NCBI GenBank assembly: GCA_001898385.1
Contig: MKTT01000113.1
Span: 1 to 64,000, forward strand
From: Planctomycetales bacterium 71-10
Lineage (GTDB): Bacteria; Planctomycetota; Planctomycetia; Isosphaerales; Isosphaeraceae
Reading direction: 5' to 3'
DNA length: 64,000 bases
The notes beneath the pieces are model-generated. The model had not been told where the DNA came from and ran no database searches. It saw only the letters and a program-made list of their open reading frames with translations. Position numbers and translations under genes: made by a program. Shown in pieces: positions 25,695 through 36,100 of this stretch (positions within the stretch are counted from its first letter, which is position 1; every line of letters starts with the position of its first letter).

Positions 25695-28600
25695 CTACCC
25701 CGCCCGGACCTGTGCGGGGAGCCCGGCGGCCGGCGTCCCCGAATGATCCGTGAACCACCATCTCCAGACGGCCTGCCAGCGATGATAGTTCATCGCCCGT
25801 TCGAACTCGCGGGTGTAGTATTTCCGGCCCTCGTCCGTCTCCGCCGTCGACGACGCCGCCGCCTCCGGGTCGTCGGCGGCCTTGAAGCCCGCCCTGCCGT
25901 TCAACCATTCCGAATGGGCGTACACGAGCACGTCCTCCGACTTCAGCCCGTCGGGGAGCTTGATCTCCCTCAGCGCCGCGACGCGGGGATGGCGGCCGGA
26001 CTCCTTGCCCGCCTTGTTCCGCCGCTCGACGAGATCCTCGCCCTTCTCGTCCGCCAGCTCGACGAGGGCGTTGTAGAACGGCTCGACGACTTCGAGGTCG
26101 TATTTCTCCGGGTCCGGGGCCATCGTCCCCGTCTTGAAGAGCTTGGCGAAGTTGAACGCCATGCAGAGCGGCTTGAAGGCCCCGCCGTCCTTGAAGTCGT
26201 CCCGCCTCTCGCCGAAATTCCGGAGGATCCCGGCCAGGTCGGCGTCCTTCGGAACTTCGGGGAACGCGCGATCGATGGCCTGCATCTCGCTCCGGGTGAG
26301 ATACCAGGACATCGGGACGTCGCCGCCCATCCCGCGGGCCGTCCCCATCCCGCCCAGCCCCGGCCATCGGACCTCGTGCGCCCTCTCGGCCTCGTCCGAG
26401 TCCGTGCTCAGATAGGCCGTATTCTCGAAGACGACCGTGGCCACGAACCCGTCGTCGGCGCCCAGTCCCCGGAAGACCTCGTTGACCTCGACGAACTCGT
26501 GATCGTTGCGGAAGGCGTTCGTGGAGCTGCGGGCCTGCAACAACGCCTGGCCGACGCTGCTGAAGAACTCGGCGCCGCGGAAGAGGCGGGCGAAGAAGCC
26601 GAGCGCCTCCGAGGGGATGCCCACGCGCTCGCGCTTGCTGACCGAGTCGCGCGTCTGCACCACCAGGACGCCCGACGTATTCCTGCTCAGCCACCCGCGA
26701 TTCTGGAGGATCCAGGCGTTGGCCACGTGGACGCCGTAGTTGTCGTAATAGGCGGCGTCCACGATCCGAAGCGGCGGGTCCGTGGGGAGGTTGACCGCGG
26801 GGGAGACGAAGGGGAACGTCGCGTTCATGCGCGCGGCGGTCGCCAGCGTCAGCCGCCGCGCCTCGCGGTCGGGCAGCAGCTTGAACAGCTCCAGCGCCGA
26901 GATGGAGAACCGGTTGCGCAGGTGACCGTCGTTGTCGTTGTCCAGGTCGTTCTGCCGGGCGACGGGGACGGCCCATTCGCTCAGCCGATCCACGCGCTCT
27001 CCCTCGGGCAAGTCGCCCTGGTCGCGGCCGGGCCTCATGTGGGACGCGAGGTCGAGGTTGGAGATCAGGAGCCGCCGGCCGTCGTCCACGATCATCGGGG
27101 AGAAGACCATCGAAGGGATCGCCCCCGCCTTCTCCTGCTCGTAGAGGTCCTCGAAGCGGACGCCCCTCAGATCCTTCCAGGTGTGGTCCAGCACCATCCC
27201 CCGATCGAACGCGCCGCCGCCGGGGATCCGGGGGAGGAGCATCCGCCACGGGGATTGCAGGGCGATGAAGCCGGCGACGTCGCGCAGGCTCTTGGCGGGG
27301 ATCTCGACCTCCTTCACGCCGAACGTCCGCGGGGCCCTCTCTCGGCCCGGGCCGGGCTCCGCCTTCGCCTGCCGATATTGGTCGGCGACGAAGTAGCTCA
27401 TGCCCACCATCCCGCCGGACGCGCCGGTGATGAGGCGGATGTGGTCGTAGAACTCGCCGGCCTTGGCCTTGCCCGCCCCATCCTTGTCGCGCCCGGGGCT
27501 CGACTCCAGCCGATCCAGGACGGTGGTCGCCCAGTAGGCCGACCGGATGGCCCCGCCGGAGGCGCACACGATGACCAGCTTCGGCTTCTCGCACCCCGGC
27601 CGGTCCTTCCAATACCCGGCGACGCGCCCCTTCCAGTTCTCCAGGACCTCGTGATTCTCCAGGAGGCCGTATTCCTTCGTGCTCAGCACGCCGTACGGGT
27701 AGACGGACTCGATCATCGCCGAGAGCCGTTCGCGCGGCGGGGCCACCTCGTCCCCCTGGCGAGGATAGGGCAGCTCCTCGAACCGATTCTTGAACGGATC
27801 GTAGTTGACCAGCAGGACCCAGAACGCCAGCGTGCAGGACAGCAGCACCCAGCGTCGTCGCCCCGCGTCCGCCGAACCGTTGGGGATCGGGCCGGTCGCG
27901 AAGCAGCCCAGCAGGCAGACGGCCGCCGCCAGGACGATCGGCGGCGACGCCCTGAGCCCCGAGAACAGCGCCAGGGCCAGCACCGTCGCGAACGCGGCGG
28001 CGGCCAACACCCAGCGCATCCCGATCGTCGCCCGCGCGTACCACTTCCCCGCGACGTTGAACAGCACGATCGGCATCAACGCCGCCAGCGCCAGCATGTC
28101 CTGGACCGTGATCGGCTCGCGGTACAAGGGCCGCGCGACCACGACCCCGCAGAGCGCGACGAACACCAGGCCCCCGATGAGATAGACCGGCCGGACGTCG
28201 CGCGTCTCGGACACCACCAGGGTGATCGCCAGCACGCCCAGCAGGGAGAAGATCGCGAACGCCGGCGAGACCGGCTCGCCGTGCCAGGACAGGAGGACGA
28301 CCGGCGAGCCCAGCGCCAGGACCAGCACCGCGAGCGCCGCCGACGCCCACACGTCCGCGAGCGTCGCCTTCCCGTTCTTCCTCAGGATCCCCGTGAGGAC
28401 CGGCTGCAACGCGCCGAACCCGATCAGCAGCGCCGCCCCCGCGACCTTCGCGACGGTGACGTCCGACGTGCAGAGCCCCAGGAACAGATAGACCAGGATC
28501 ACGACCAGCAGGTAATGGAAGAACCCCCCCAGGTCCGCCGCCTTCGCCCACATCACCGCCATCGGGGCCGGCCGGCTCCTCGCCGTCGCCCACGCCAGGA

Positions 28601-29474
28601 AGTTGTTGATCGTCGCGTTGGAGCGCAGCAGGAGCTTGACGACGACCGCCCCCAGCGCCAGGCCGACCACCCAGGTCGCCAGCGACCACAGGTGCGCCAG
28701 GGCGTCCGTCCGCACGTCCCCGGAGACGTCGAGCCCCCACGGCGGCTTCACGGGCGGCTCCGGGGCGTTCCAGGGGACGTAGTCGAACAGCACCGGGAAC
28801 AGCGCGGGCAGGCTGATCAGGGTGAAGAACGGCAGCCGCGCGAACCGCAGGAAGATGCTCAATCGCTGCCGATTGATCTCGTCCGGCCGGGGGGCCTGCG
28901 GATTCTGGGGCGTCGGATTCAGCCACGGGAGGAAGTCGACCGAGGCACCATACATCAGCAGGAATCGATTCATATCCCGGACCACGCGCCTCCCCTCGCT
29001 CCGGTCCGGGGTGATCCCCAGGTAGTACGCATTCACCCCCAGCAACGCCAGGAGCAGCGCCGCCCCCAGCGCCGAGCAGGCCCGCCCCAGCAACTCCTCG
29101 TCCCAGATGAGATTCGGGATCCCGAGGCCGACCCCGACGCCCCCCCAGACCAGCAGGAGGAGCAGGAAGAAGATCGTCGTCTGGCCCAGGTGGTCGAGCA
29201 GGAAGCGGCCGAACGGCGGCAAGAACCGAGCGTAGGTCAGCGCCAGCGAGACGAGCAGGGCGGACATCGCCAACCAGTTGTACCAGTAGGAGACCTGGCC
29301 CCAGGACCACGCCACCCAGTCGGACCGGCGCGAGACCTGGTCCACGGCCCCCCCGGCGCGCGCCGCCCCGTCCCATGCCTCGACGATGAACACGCCCGCG
29401 ATCAGGAGCACGTTGACGAGGACGAGCATCCTCACCGCCGGGCGGTTCTTCCACATGCCTGCCAGGCCAGCCAT
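25695..29474 (-). CDS. Giant polytopic membrane protein with C-terminal patatin-like phospholipase domain
   Basis: The 1259-residue protein has two halves. Residues 15-560 contain about 13-15 hydrophobic segments with no transporter signature. The second half is a patatin-like hydrolase. VIVCASGGAIRS (about 635-644) is the oxyanion glycine motif, LITGASGGMVG holds nucleophile Ser686, and IVDAAYYDNYG (about 905-914) takes the place of the catalytic Asp-Gly. A C-terminal extension of about 300 residues follows. A lipid acyl hydrolase acting at the cytoplasmic face is inferred. The ATG at 29474 has GAGGGGG upstream; a frame open to 29612 adds only an Arg-rich shadow. polX follows by 13 bp. Confidence 0.85.
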   Translation of the reverse strand: MAGLAGMWKNRPAVRMLVLVNVLLIAGVFIVEAWDGAARAGGAVDQVSRRSDWVAWSWGQVSYWYNWLAMSALLVSLALTYARFLPPFGRFLLDHLGQTTIFFLLLLLVWGGVGVGLGIPNLIWDEELLGRACSALGAALLLALLGVNAYYLGITPDRSEGRRVVRDMNRFLLMYGASVDFLPWLNPTPQNPQAPRPDEINRQRLSIFLRFARLPFFTLISLPALFPVLFDYVPWNAPEPPVKPPWGLDVSGDVRTDALAHLWSLATWVVGLALGAVVVKLLLRSNATINNFLAWATARSRPAPMAVMWAKAADLGGFFHYLLVVILVYLFLGLCTSDVTVAKVAGAALLIGFGALQPVLTGILRKNGKATLADVWASAALAVLVLALGSPVVLLSWHGEPVSPAFAIFSLLGVLAITLVVSETRDVRPVYLIGGLVFVALCGVVVARPLYREPITVQDMLALAALMPIVLFNVAGKWYARATIGMRWVLAAAAFATVLALALFSGLRASPPIVLAAAVCLLGCFATGPIPNGSADAGRRRWVLLSCTLAFWVLLVNYDPFKNRFEELPYPRQGDEVAPPRERLSAMIESVYPYGVLSTKEYGLLENHEVLENWKGRVAGYWKDRPGCEKPKLVIVCASGGAIRSAYWATTVLDRLESSPGRDKDGAGKAKAGEFYDHIRLITGASGGMVGMSYFVADQYRQAKAEPGPGRERAPRTFGVKEVEIPAKSLRDVAGFIALQSPWRMLLPRIPGGGAFDRGMVLDHTWKDLRGVRFEDLYEQEKAGAIPSMVFSPMIVDDGRRLLISNLDLASHMRPGRDQGDLPEGERVDRLSEWAVPVARQNDLDNDNDGHLRNRFSISALELFKLLPDREARRLTLATAARMNATFPFVSPAVNLPTDPPLRIVDAAYYDNYGVHVANAWILQNRGWLSRNTSGVLVVQTRDSVSKRERVGIPSEALGFFARLFRGAEFFSSVGQALLQARSSTNAFRNDHEFVEVNEVFRGLGADDGFVATVVFENTAYLSTDSDEAERAHEVRWPGLGGMGTARGMGGDVPMSWYLTRSEMQAIDRAFPEVPKDADLAGILRNFGERRDDFKDGGAFKPLCMAFNFAKLFKTGTMAPDPEKYDLEVVEPFYNALVELADEKGEDLVERRNKAGKESGRHPRVAALREIKLPDGLKSEDVLVYAHSEWLNGRAGFKAADDPEAAASSTAETDEGRKYYTREFERAMNYHRWQAVWRWWFTDHSGTPAAGLPAQVRAG

Positions 29475-29680
29475 CCGACACCCCCTCGCCCCGATGCCCC
29501 CGGCGCGGCGCGCAGCGACGCCCGCGCCCGGCGGATCCGCCGAACCTCCACCTCTCCGTGCCGATCGACGCCCGGGGGCCTGAAACACGCCCGGACGACT
29601 CAAGAGACGCACCGCCGGCTCGAAACTTAATCGATCCGAATCGCCTCAATAACTACGTCTACAATAACCGCCATGCGGGA

Positions 29681-31477
29681 TCAACCCCCGATCGCGTCCA
29701 GGGCCTCCCAGCGCTCGTAGGCGGCGGACAGGTCGGCCTCGACGGCCTGGAGGCGGGCGTTGGCCTTGGCGATGGCGTCGCGGTCCTGTTTGTAGAAGGC
29801 GGGATCGGCCATCGTCTCGTGGATCGCGGCCAGCTCGGCCTCCAGCTTCTCGATCTTGCCGGGGAGGGTGGACAGCTCCTTGCGCTCCAGGTTCGTGAGC
29901 TTGGCGACCTTGGGCTTGGCGGCTTCCGCGGACGATGCCGGCTTCGTCGCGGCGGCCGGGGGGGCGGCGGGCTCGGCGGGCTTCTCGGCGGCGCGCTGGC
30001 GGAGGTAGTCGTCGTAGCCCCCCTCGTACTCCTTCACGCGGCCGTCGGGCTCGACGACGAGGACGCTGGTGGAGACGTCGTTGAGGAACGCGCGGTCGTG
30101 GCTGACGATCAGGATCGTCCCCTGGTACTCCACCAGCAGCGATTCCAGCAGCTCCAGCGTCTCCAGGTCGAGGTCGTTCGTCGGCTCGTCCAGGACCATC
30201 ACGTTCGACGGCTTCGTGAACAGCTTCGCCAGCAGGAGCCGGCTGCGCTCGCCGCCGGAGAGGTACTTCACCAGCGTCCGGGCGCGGTCGGGCGTGAAGA
30301 GGAAGTCTTGCAAGTAGCCCAGGATGTGGCGCTCGCGGCCGTCGATCTTCACCATGTCGTAGTCGGTCACGTTCTTCTGGACGGTCTTCTCGTCGTCCAG
30401 GGCCGACTTGAGCTGTTCGAAGTACGAGACCTCCAGGTTCGTCCCCTGGCGGATCGACCCGGCCCGCGGCGTCAGCCGGCCGAGCAGCAGGTTCAGGAGC
30501 GTGGTCTTCCCCGCGCCGTTGGGGCCGATGATGCCCACCTTGTCGCCGCGGATGATGGCGGTGGAGAGGTCGCGGATGATGGTCCGCTCGCCGTAGCCGA
30601 ACTCGACGTCCTCGGCCTCGATCACCAGCATGCCCGACTTCTCGGCCTCCTGCGCCTGGAGGACGGCGGTCCCCTGGCGCTCGCGGCGCTTCTGGTGGGC
30701 GACGCGCATGGCCTCCAGCGCCCGGACGCGGCCCTCGTTGCGGGTGCGGCGGGCCTCGATCCCCTTGCGGATCCACTTCTCCTCCTCGGCCAGCTTCTTG
30801 TCGAACAGCTCGCGCTCGCGGGCCTCGGCGGCGAGGAGCTGGTCGCGGCGGGCGAGGAACGTGGGGTAGTCGCACGCCCAGTCGGAAAGGTGGCCGCGGT
30901 CCAGCTCGACGATCCGCGTCGCCAGCTTCTGGAGGAACACGCGGTCGTGCGTGACGAAGACGATCGTCCCCGGATAGCGCAGGAGGAAGTTTTCGAGCCA
31001 GGTGATCGACTCGACGTCCAGGTGGTTCGTCGGCTCGTCGAGCAGCAGGACGTCGGGCTCGTCGACGATCGCCTGGGCCAGCAGCACCCGGCGCTTCATG
31101 CCCGAGGAGAGTTCGGAGAACTTCGCGTCCGGGTCCAGCCCCACGCGCGAGACGACGGCCTGGACGCGGTGGTCGTCGCCGCCGAAGCCGTGGTCGTCGT
31201 GCGCGAGCCCGGCGGCGACCTCGTCGGCCACCGTCCCGCCGTGACCGGCCGGAACGTCCTGGAGCAGCCGCGCCACCCGCAGGCCCTGCTGGCGGAGGAT
31301 CGTCCCGTCGTCCGGGGCGATCTCGCCGCTGATGAGCTTCATCAGCGTGGACTTCCCCTCGCCGTTGCGGCCCAGGAGGCAGACCCGCTCGTTGGCCTCG
31401 ATCGTCAGGTCGACGCCGTCCAGCAACTTCGGCCCGCCGAACGACAGGCTGATCCCGCGCAAGCTCAGTAACGCCAT
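29681..31477 (-). CDS. uup: ABC-F ATPase, Uup-like
   Basis: The 598-residue soluble protein has two ATPase domains and no membrane segments. Domain 1: Walker A GRNGEGKST, signature LSSGMKRRVLLA, Walker B LLLDEPTNHLD. Domain 2: GPNGAGKTT, LSGGERSRLLLA, MVLDEPTNDLD. An Ala/Pro linker leads to a C-terminal coiled coil (about 525-595), the DNA-binding element of Uup that separates it from other ABC-F proteins. ABC-F proteins act on ribosomes; Uup is also linked to replication and transposon excision. The frame starts at the expected first strand. A TACAAT hexamer lies about 55 bp upstream. Confidence 0.93.
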   Translation of the reverse strand: MALLSLRGISLSFGGPKLLDGVDLTIEANERVCLLGRNGEGKSTLMKLISGEIAPDDGTILRQQGLRVARLLQDVPAGHGGTVADEVAAGLAHDDHGFGGDDHRVQAVVSRVGLDPDAKFSELSSGMKRRVLLAQAIVDEPDVLLLDEPTNHLDVESITWLENFLLRYPGTIVFVTHDRVFLQKLATRIVELDRGHLSDWACDYPTFLARRDQLLAAEARERELFDKKLAEEEKWIRKGIEARRTRNEGRVRALEAMRVAHQKRRERQGTAVLQAQEAEKSGMLVIEAEDVEFGYGERTIIRDLSTAIIRGDKVGIIGPNGAGKTTLLNLLLGRLTPRAGSIRQGTNLEVSYFEQLKSALDDEKTVQKNVTDYDMVKIDGRERHILGYLQDFLFTPDRARTLVKYLSGGERSRLLLAKLFTKPSNVMVLDEPTNDLDLETLELLESLLVEYQGTILIVSHDRAFLNDVSTSVLVVEPDGRVKEYEGGYDDYLRQRAAEKPAEPAAPPAAATKPASSAEAAKPKVAKLTNLERKELSTLPGKIEKLEAELAAIHETMADPAFYKQDRDAIAKANARLQAVEADLSAAYERWEALDAIGG

Positions 31478-31596
31478 GTTTGCTTCTTCGACCCAGCCCT
31501 ACGGACCCGTCCCGGAACGCAGCCGAGTATTGTAACGGAATCGGCCTCGCTTCGGAGGCCGGCCCGGATTCCCGACCGCCTCCGAGAGGCTGACCA

Positions 31597-32040
31597 ATGC
31601 TTGAGCCGGAATCGACGCGGCCTCGCCTGACGATCCTCCTCGTCTACGAGGATCCGCCCGACATGATCCAGGTCGAGGTCCGGGTCGCGGCCGGCGGATG
31701 GGCCGGAGTCGCCTGGGCTTATGCGGCCCCCCACATGCTCGTCGAGGAAACGAGCGGGCTCCTGGAATGGCTCGAACGCCCGCGAGGAGAGTTCGCGATC
31801 AAGGCGTTCGAAGACACGGGCGATGGGGGCGTGACGCTGCGATGGCGCATGGCCGACAAGGCCGGCCATCTGGCCTGCCACGTCCGGATCTCGGACTGCC
31901 CGCACAGGGCCTGGGATGAGATGGGGAGGCTCCTCAATGAAGAGATCCTCACCCACCCCGCGCAGGCGGACCGATTCGCCAGGCACCTACGCTCGCTCGC
32001 GAACAGGTTCGTCGGCGAGGTAAGCCTGGAGGGGGACTGA
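31597..32040 (+). CDS. Hypothetical protein
   Basis: The 147-residue soluble acidic protein has no signal peptide or membrane segment. It alternates beta strands (VEVRVAAGGWAGVAWAYAAP, VTLRWRMADKAGHLACHVRI) and ends in a helical stretch (HPAQADRFARHLRSLANRF). The layout is reminiscent of small immunity-like families such as DUF6228, but I cannot confirm that. Codon use is like its neighbours. The noncoding repeat island follows it. Confidence 0.62.
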   Translation: MLEPESTRPRLTILLVYEDPPDMIQVEVRVAAGGWAGVAWAYAAPHMLVEETSGLLEWLERPRGEFAIKAFEDTGDGGVTLRWRMADKAGHLACHVRISDCPHRAWDEMGRLLNEEILTHPAQADRFARHLRSLANRFVGEVSLEGD

Positions 32041-32170
32041 GGGCGAGCCGCCGGGCTACCCCGATGGTCGGGATTTCTTATGTCGAGTAGGGGGACGACG
32101 ACGCCTCAAAGCCGAGCCCCGCCCCGGCCATCCCCGTCGTCTCATCGACCGAATTCCTTCTTGTCCCGAC

Positions 32171-32491
32171 GATTCCTGAAACCCGGCCCCCGACCTCACG
32201 GACCATACCAGACGAGAGACTCCATCGTTCTTTGACAATCCGGCCGCATCGCAAGATCCCGGAGGCCGGGAATGCGCGAGAGATTCGACCCGGGTCGTCG
32301 CCCGGATGCAGCAAACCCCATCAAGGCGACATCGGGGCGGGACGGAGCCGACCTGGATGGACGACGGGAGGGACGATGGCGGGAGACATTCGAAAATGAC
32401 GAGCGAACCCACTTCGAAAAACCCACAACCTCAATAGCGGCAACAACCTGCAACCCAACCCGAGGAAGTCTCTTTCCCACGATCGAACCCA
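32171..32491 (+). repeat. Noncoding composite repeat, copy 2
   Basis: It lies in the 584-bp gene-free stretch 32041-32624. Blocks are GATTCCTGAAA (32171), CGGACCAT (32199), CGTTCTTTGACAA (32226-32238), TTCGAAAATGACGA (32389-32402) and TTTCCCACGATCGAACCCA (32473-32491). The first three match the copy near 62.0 kb with almost the same spacing (60 against 58 nt from GATTCCTGAAA to TTTGACAA). The large palindrome of copy 1 is missing here. No plausible gene overlaps it. Confidence 0.75.
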
Positions 32492-32624
32492 AGTCGGCCG
32501 CCCCATCCGGATGCTCCGGCCGACGAAGGGCCGGACCAAAGCGGGAAATCGCCTCAACATGGCGGGGATTCGTCGCTTATACTGATGGCATTTCGCGTCG
32601 TCCCGAAGAACCCGGGCCCACCGC

Positions 32625-33023
32625 ATGCTCCTCACGCTCGCCTGCCTGATCGGCCTGACGCTCGCCGGCCAGGACGGTTCGCCCGTCCCGACGGCGGTCG
32701 TCCGCGCGCCGGGGCCCCGGGCGGTCGAGACGACGAGCCCGTTCCTGGGCCGGGCCGACCGGGATGAACTCCGCCCGTCGTCCACCACGTCGACGCCCCT
32801 CGACGACGAGGTCGAGGGGTTCCCCGACGAGCCCGAAGGGGAGGACGAGGAAGACCCCGGCGAGGCGATGGGCTCCAAGGGGACCTCGTCCGCGTCGGCC
32901 CTCCTCGTCGCGCCCGCGTGCATGGACCTGGTCGTCGTCCCGCCCCCCCTCCTCTCCCGGGCCGCCCTCCCCGCGCCCGCCAACGGCTCGCCGCTGAGCC
33001 TCCTCTGCCGGCTCCGATTCTGA
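32625..33023 (+). CDS. Small exported protein of unknown function
   Basis: The 132-residue protein has a short hydrophobic N-terminus (MLLTLACLIGLTLAG) that fits a signal peptide. An acidic, Pro/Glu-rich, probably disordered middle (GFPDEPEGEDEEDPGEAM) follows, and the C-terminus holds two Cys. No family is recognised. Third-base GC is high as in its neighbours, which supports coding. TATACT at 32578-32583 could be its -10 box. It precedes the RND pump gene by 155 bp on the same strand and could be part of that unit; it is far too short to be the missing adaptor. Confidence 0.55.
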   Translation: MLLTLACLIGLTLAGQDGSPVPTAVVRAPGPRAVETTSPFLGRADRDELRPSSTTSTPLDDEVEGFPDEPEGEDEEDPGEAMGSKGTSSASALLVAPACMDLVVVPPPLLSRAALPAPANGSPLSLLCRLRF

Positions 33024-33178
33024 GACCCGGCCCCCCCGTCGGGCGAGCTTGAGGCCGACGAGCCTCGTCGAGCATCCGCGCGCATCGACCGCGCGCCTGC
33101 GCCTCGCGCCCTCCCGACGGCCCCCCGCCGCGTCTCGACACATCCCGCCTTCCCCCCGCTCGGAGGACGTCCGGAGTC

Positions 33179-36100
33179 ATGTTCGATCGCCTCATCGTCG
33201 GATCGTTGAAGAATCGCTCGCTCGTCGTGCTGGCCCTCTTCGCCCTGGTGGCCGTGGGCGCGAACTCGCTGCTGAACCTCCCGATCGACGCCGTGCCGGA
33301 CATCACCAACGTCCAGGTCATGGCCCTCACCAACGCCCCGGCGCTGGGACCGGAGGAGGTGGAGCAGTTCATCACCGTGCCGGTCGAGAACGAGATGAAC
33401 GGCATCCCCTACGTCCAGGAGGTGCGGTCGTTCTCCCAGCTCGGCATCTCGGGCGTGACCGTCGTGTTCGAGGAAGGGACCGACATCTACTGGGCCCGCC
33501 AGCAGGTCAACGAGCGCCTGGGCCAGATCACGGCCGACATCCCCCCGGACTTCGGCCGGCCCGAGATCGGCCCGGTCGCCACCGGCCTGGGCGAGATCTT
33601 CCAGTTCGAGGTCCGGAACGCCCCGGACTCCAAGGACCCGCGCTCGCTGATGGAGTTGCGGACGATCCTCGACTGGGACGTCGCCCGGCCGCTGAAGACG
33701 GTCCCGGGGGTCGTCGAGATCAACCCGTTCGGCGGCGAGCTGAAGACCTACGAGGTCACGGTCGACCCCATGCGGCTGACGGCCCGCAACATCTCCATGG
33801 ACAAGGTGTTCGACGCGCTCCGCCGCAACAACGCCAACACCGGCGGCGGCTACATCGAGCGCAGCGGGCAGCAGCGGGTGATCCGCATGGTCGGCCTGAT
33901 CGGCGACCTGGAGGCGCTCAACGACGTCGTGATCGACTCCAGCCGGACCGGCACGCCGATCCGCGTCCGGGACGTCGGCGAGGCCCGGTTCGCCCCCATG
34001 ATCCGCACCGGAGCCGTCACCCGCGACGGCCGCGGCGAGGCCGCCACGGCCACGGTGCTGATGCTCTCCGGCCAGAACTCCCGCGTGGTCGTGGAGCGCA
34101 TCAAGGCCAAGATCGCCGAGATCCAGAAGACCCTCCCGCCGGGCGTGGTGATCGAGCCCTTCTACGACCGCGCGGCGCTGATCGAGCGGACCATCTCGAC
34201 CGTGGCCCGCAACCTGACGGAAGGGGGCGTGCTGGTCATCGCCGTGCTGCTGGTCCTGCTGGGGAACCTGAAGGCCGGCCTGATCGTGGCGTCGGCCATC
34301 CCGCTCTCCATGCTGTTCGCCGGCAACCTGATGCTGGCCTCGGGGATCGCCGGCAGCCTGATGAGCCTGGGGGCGCTGGACTTCGGCCTGATCGTCGACA
34401 GCGCCGTGATCGTGATCGAGAACTGCGTCAGCCGGCTGTCGCACGCGAACCCGCGGGAGAGGTCGGTGGACGTCGTCCGGCGGGCGACGCTGGAGGTGCG
34501 CAAGCCGGTGGTCTTCGGCGTGGCCATCATCACGATGGTCCACCTGCCGATCCTGGCGCTGGAGGGGGTCGAGGGGAAGATGTTCCGGCCGATGGCCCTG
34601 ACGGTGGTCTTCGCGCTGATCGGCTCGCTGATCCTCTCGCTCACCGCCACGCCCGTCCTGGCGTCGTTCTTCCTCAAGCCCGGGACGTCCGAGCGCGACA
34701 CCCTGCCGATCCGGATCGCCAAGCGGCTGTACCGCCCGACGCTCGACTGGGTCGTGCGGCGGCCGGCGACCATCGCGATCGCCGCGGCGCTGGCCCTGGC
34801 GGCGTGCGTCCCGTTCGCCATGCAACTCGGCGGCGAGTTCATCCCGCAGCTCGACGAGGGGGACCTCGTCGTCGTCCTCATCCGCCCGCCCGACGCCTCG
34901 CTCTCCGAGGGCCTGGAGGGGACGACCCGGTTCGAGGCCGCCCTGCACGAGAAGCTCCCCGACGTGATCCGCACGGTCGTCAGCCGCACCGGCCGGCCCG
35001 AGATCGGCATCGACCCCGCGGGCGTCAACCTCACCGACGTCTTCGTCCTGCTGAAGCCCTCCGACGAGTGGAAGTCGGTCCATTCGAAGGAGGAGCTGAT
35101 CGACCGCATCAACGCGATCGCCGCCGACGTCCTGCCGGGGACGTTCCTCAGCTTCACGCAGCCGATCCAGCTGAGGTTCAACGACCTGCTGGCCGGCGTC
35201 CGGGCCGACGTCGGCATCAGCCTGTTCGGCGACGACCTGGACGTCCTCCAGGAGAAGGCCGACGCGATCGCCGCGGTCCTCCAGAAGATCCCCGGCGCGA
35301 CCGACGTGAAGGCGCAGGTGCTCGGCGGCCTGCCGTTCCTGAAGCTCACCATCGACCGCGACCGCATCGCCCGCTACGGCATCGACGCGGCCGACGTCCT
35401 CGACGTCGGCACGGCGCTCGGCGGCAAGATCGTCGGCCAGGTGGTCGAGGGCCAGCGCCGGTTCGACCTGGTCGTCCGCGTCGCCCCGGAGTCGCGCAAG
35501 GACGCCCAGGCCATCGGCCAGCTCCGCGTCCGCGACTCCCAGGGCCGGCTGATCCCGCTCCAGGAGGTCGCCGACGTCGAGAACGTCGACGGCGTGTATG
35601 AGATCTGGCGCAAGGACCGCCGCCGCCGCGTCATGATCCAGGCCAACGTCCGCGGCCGGGACCTGGCCGGCTTCGTCGCCGAGGCCCAGGAGAAGGTCGA
35701 GGCCCAGGTCGAGGTCCCCCGCTCCTACACCCTCCAGTGGGGCGGCACGTTCGAGAACCTCCAGTCGGCCACGAAGCGGCTGACGATCGTCGTGCCCGTG
35801 GCCCTGCTGGGGATCTTCCTGCTCCTCTACGCCACGTTCCAGTCGGTCGGGCTGGGGCTGCTGATCTTCCTCTCGGTCCCGCTGGGGGCGATCGGCGGGG
35901 TGATGGCGCTGTGGATACGCGACCTGAACTTCAGCATCTCGGCCGGCGTCGGCTTCATCGCGCTGTCGGGCGTGGCGGTGCTCGACGGCCTGGTGCTGGT
36001 CTCGGCCATCCGCCAGCTCATCGAGGCCGGCGAGCCGACCCGCGAGGCCGTCCGCTCCGCCTCGATGTCCCGCCTCCGGCCGATCCTGATGACCGGCCTG

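Noticed and set aside
25587-29630. A 1347-codon plus-strand open frame opposite the membrane patatin
   Set aside because: Gln/Arg/Pro-rich shadow without hydrophobic pattern or domain; the minus strand has TM segments and patatin motifs.
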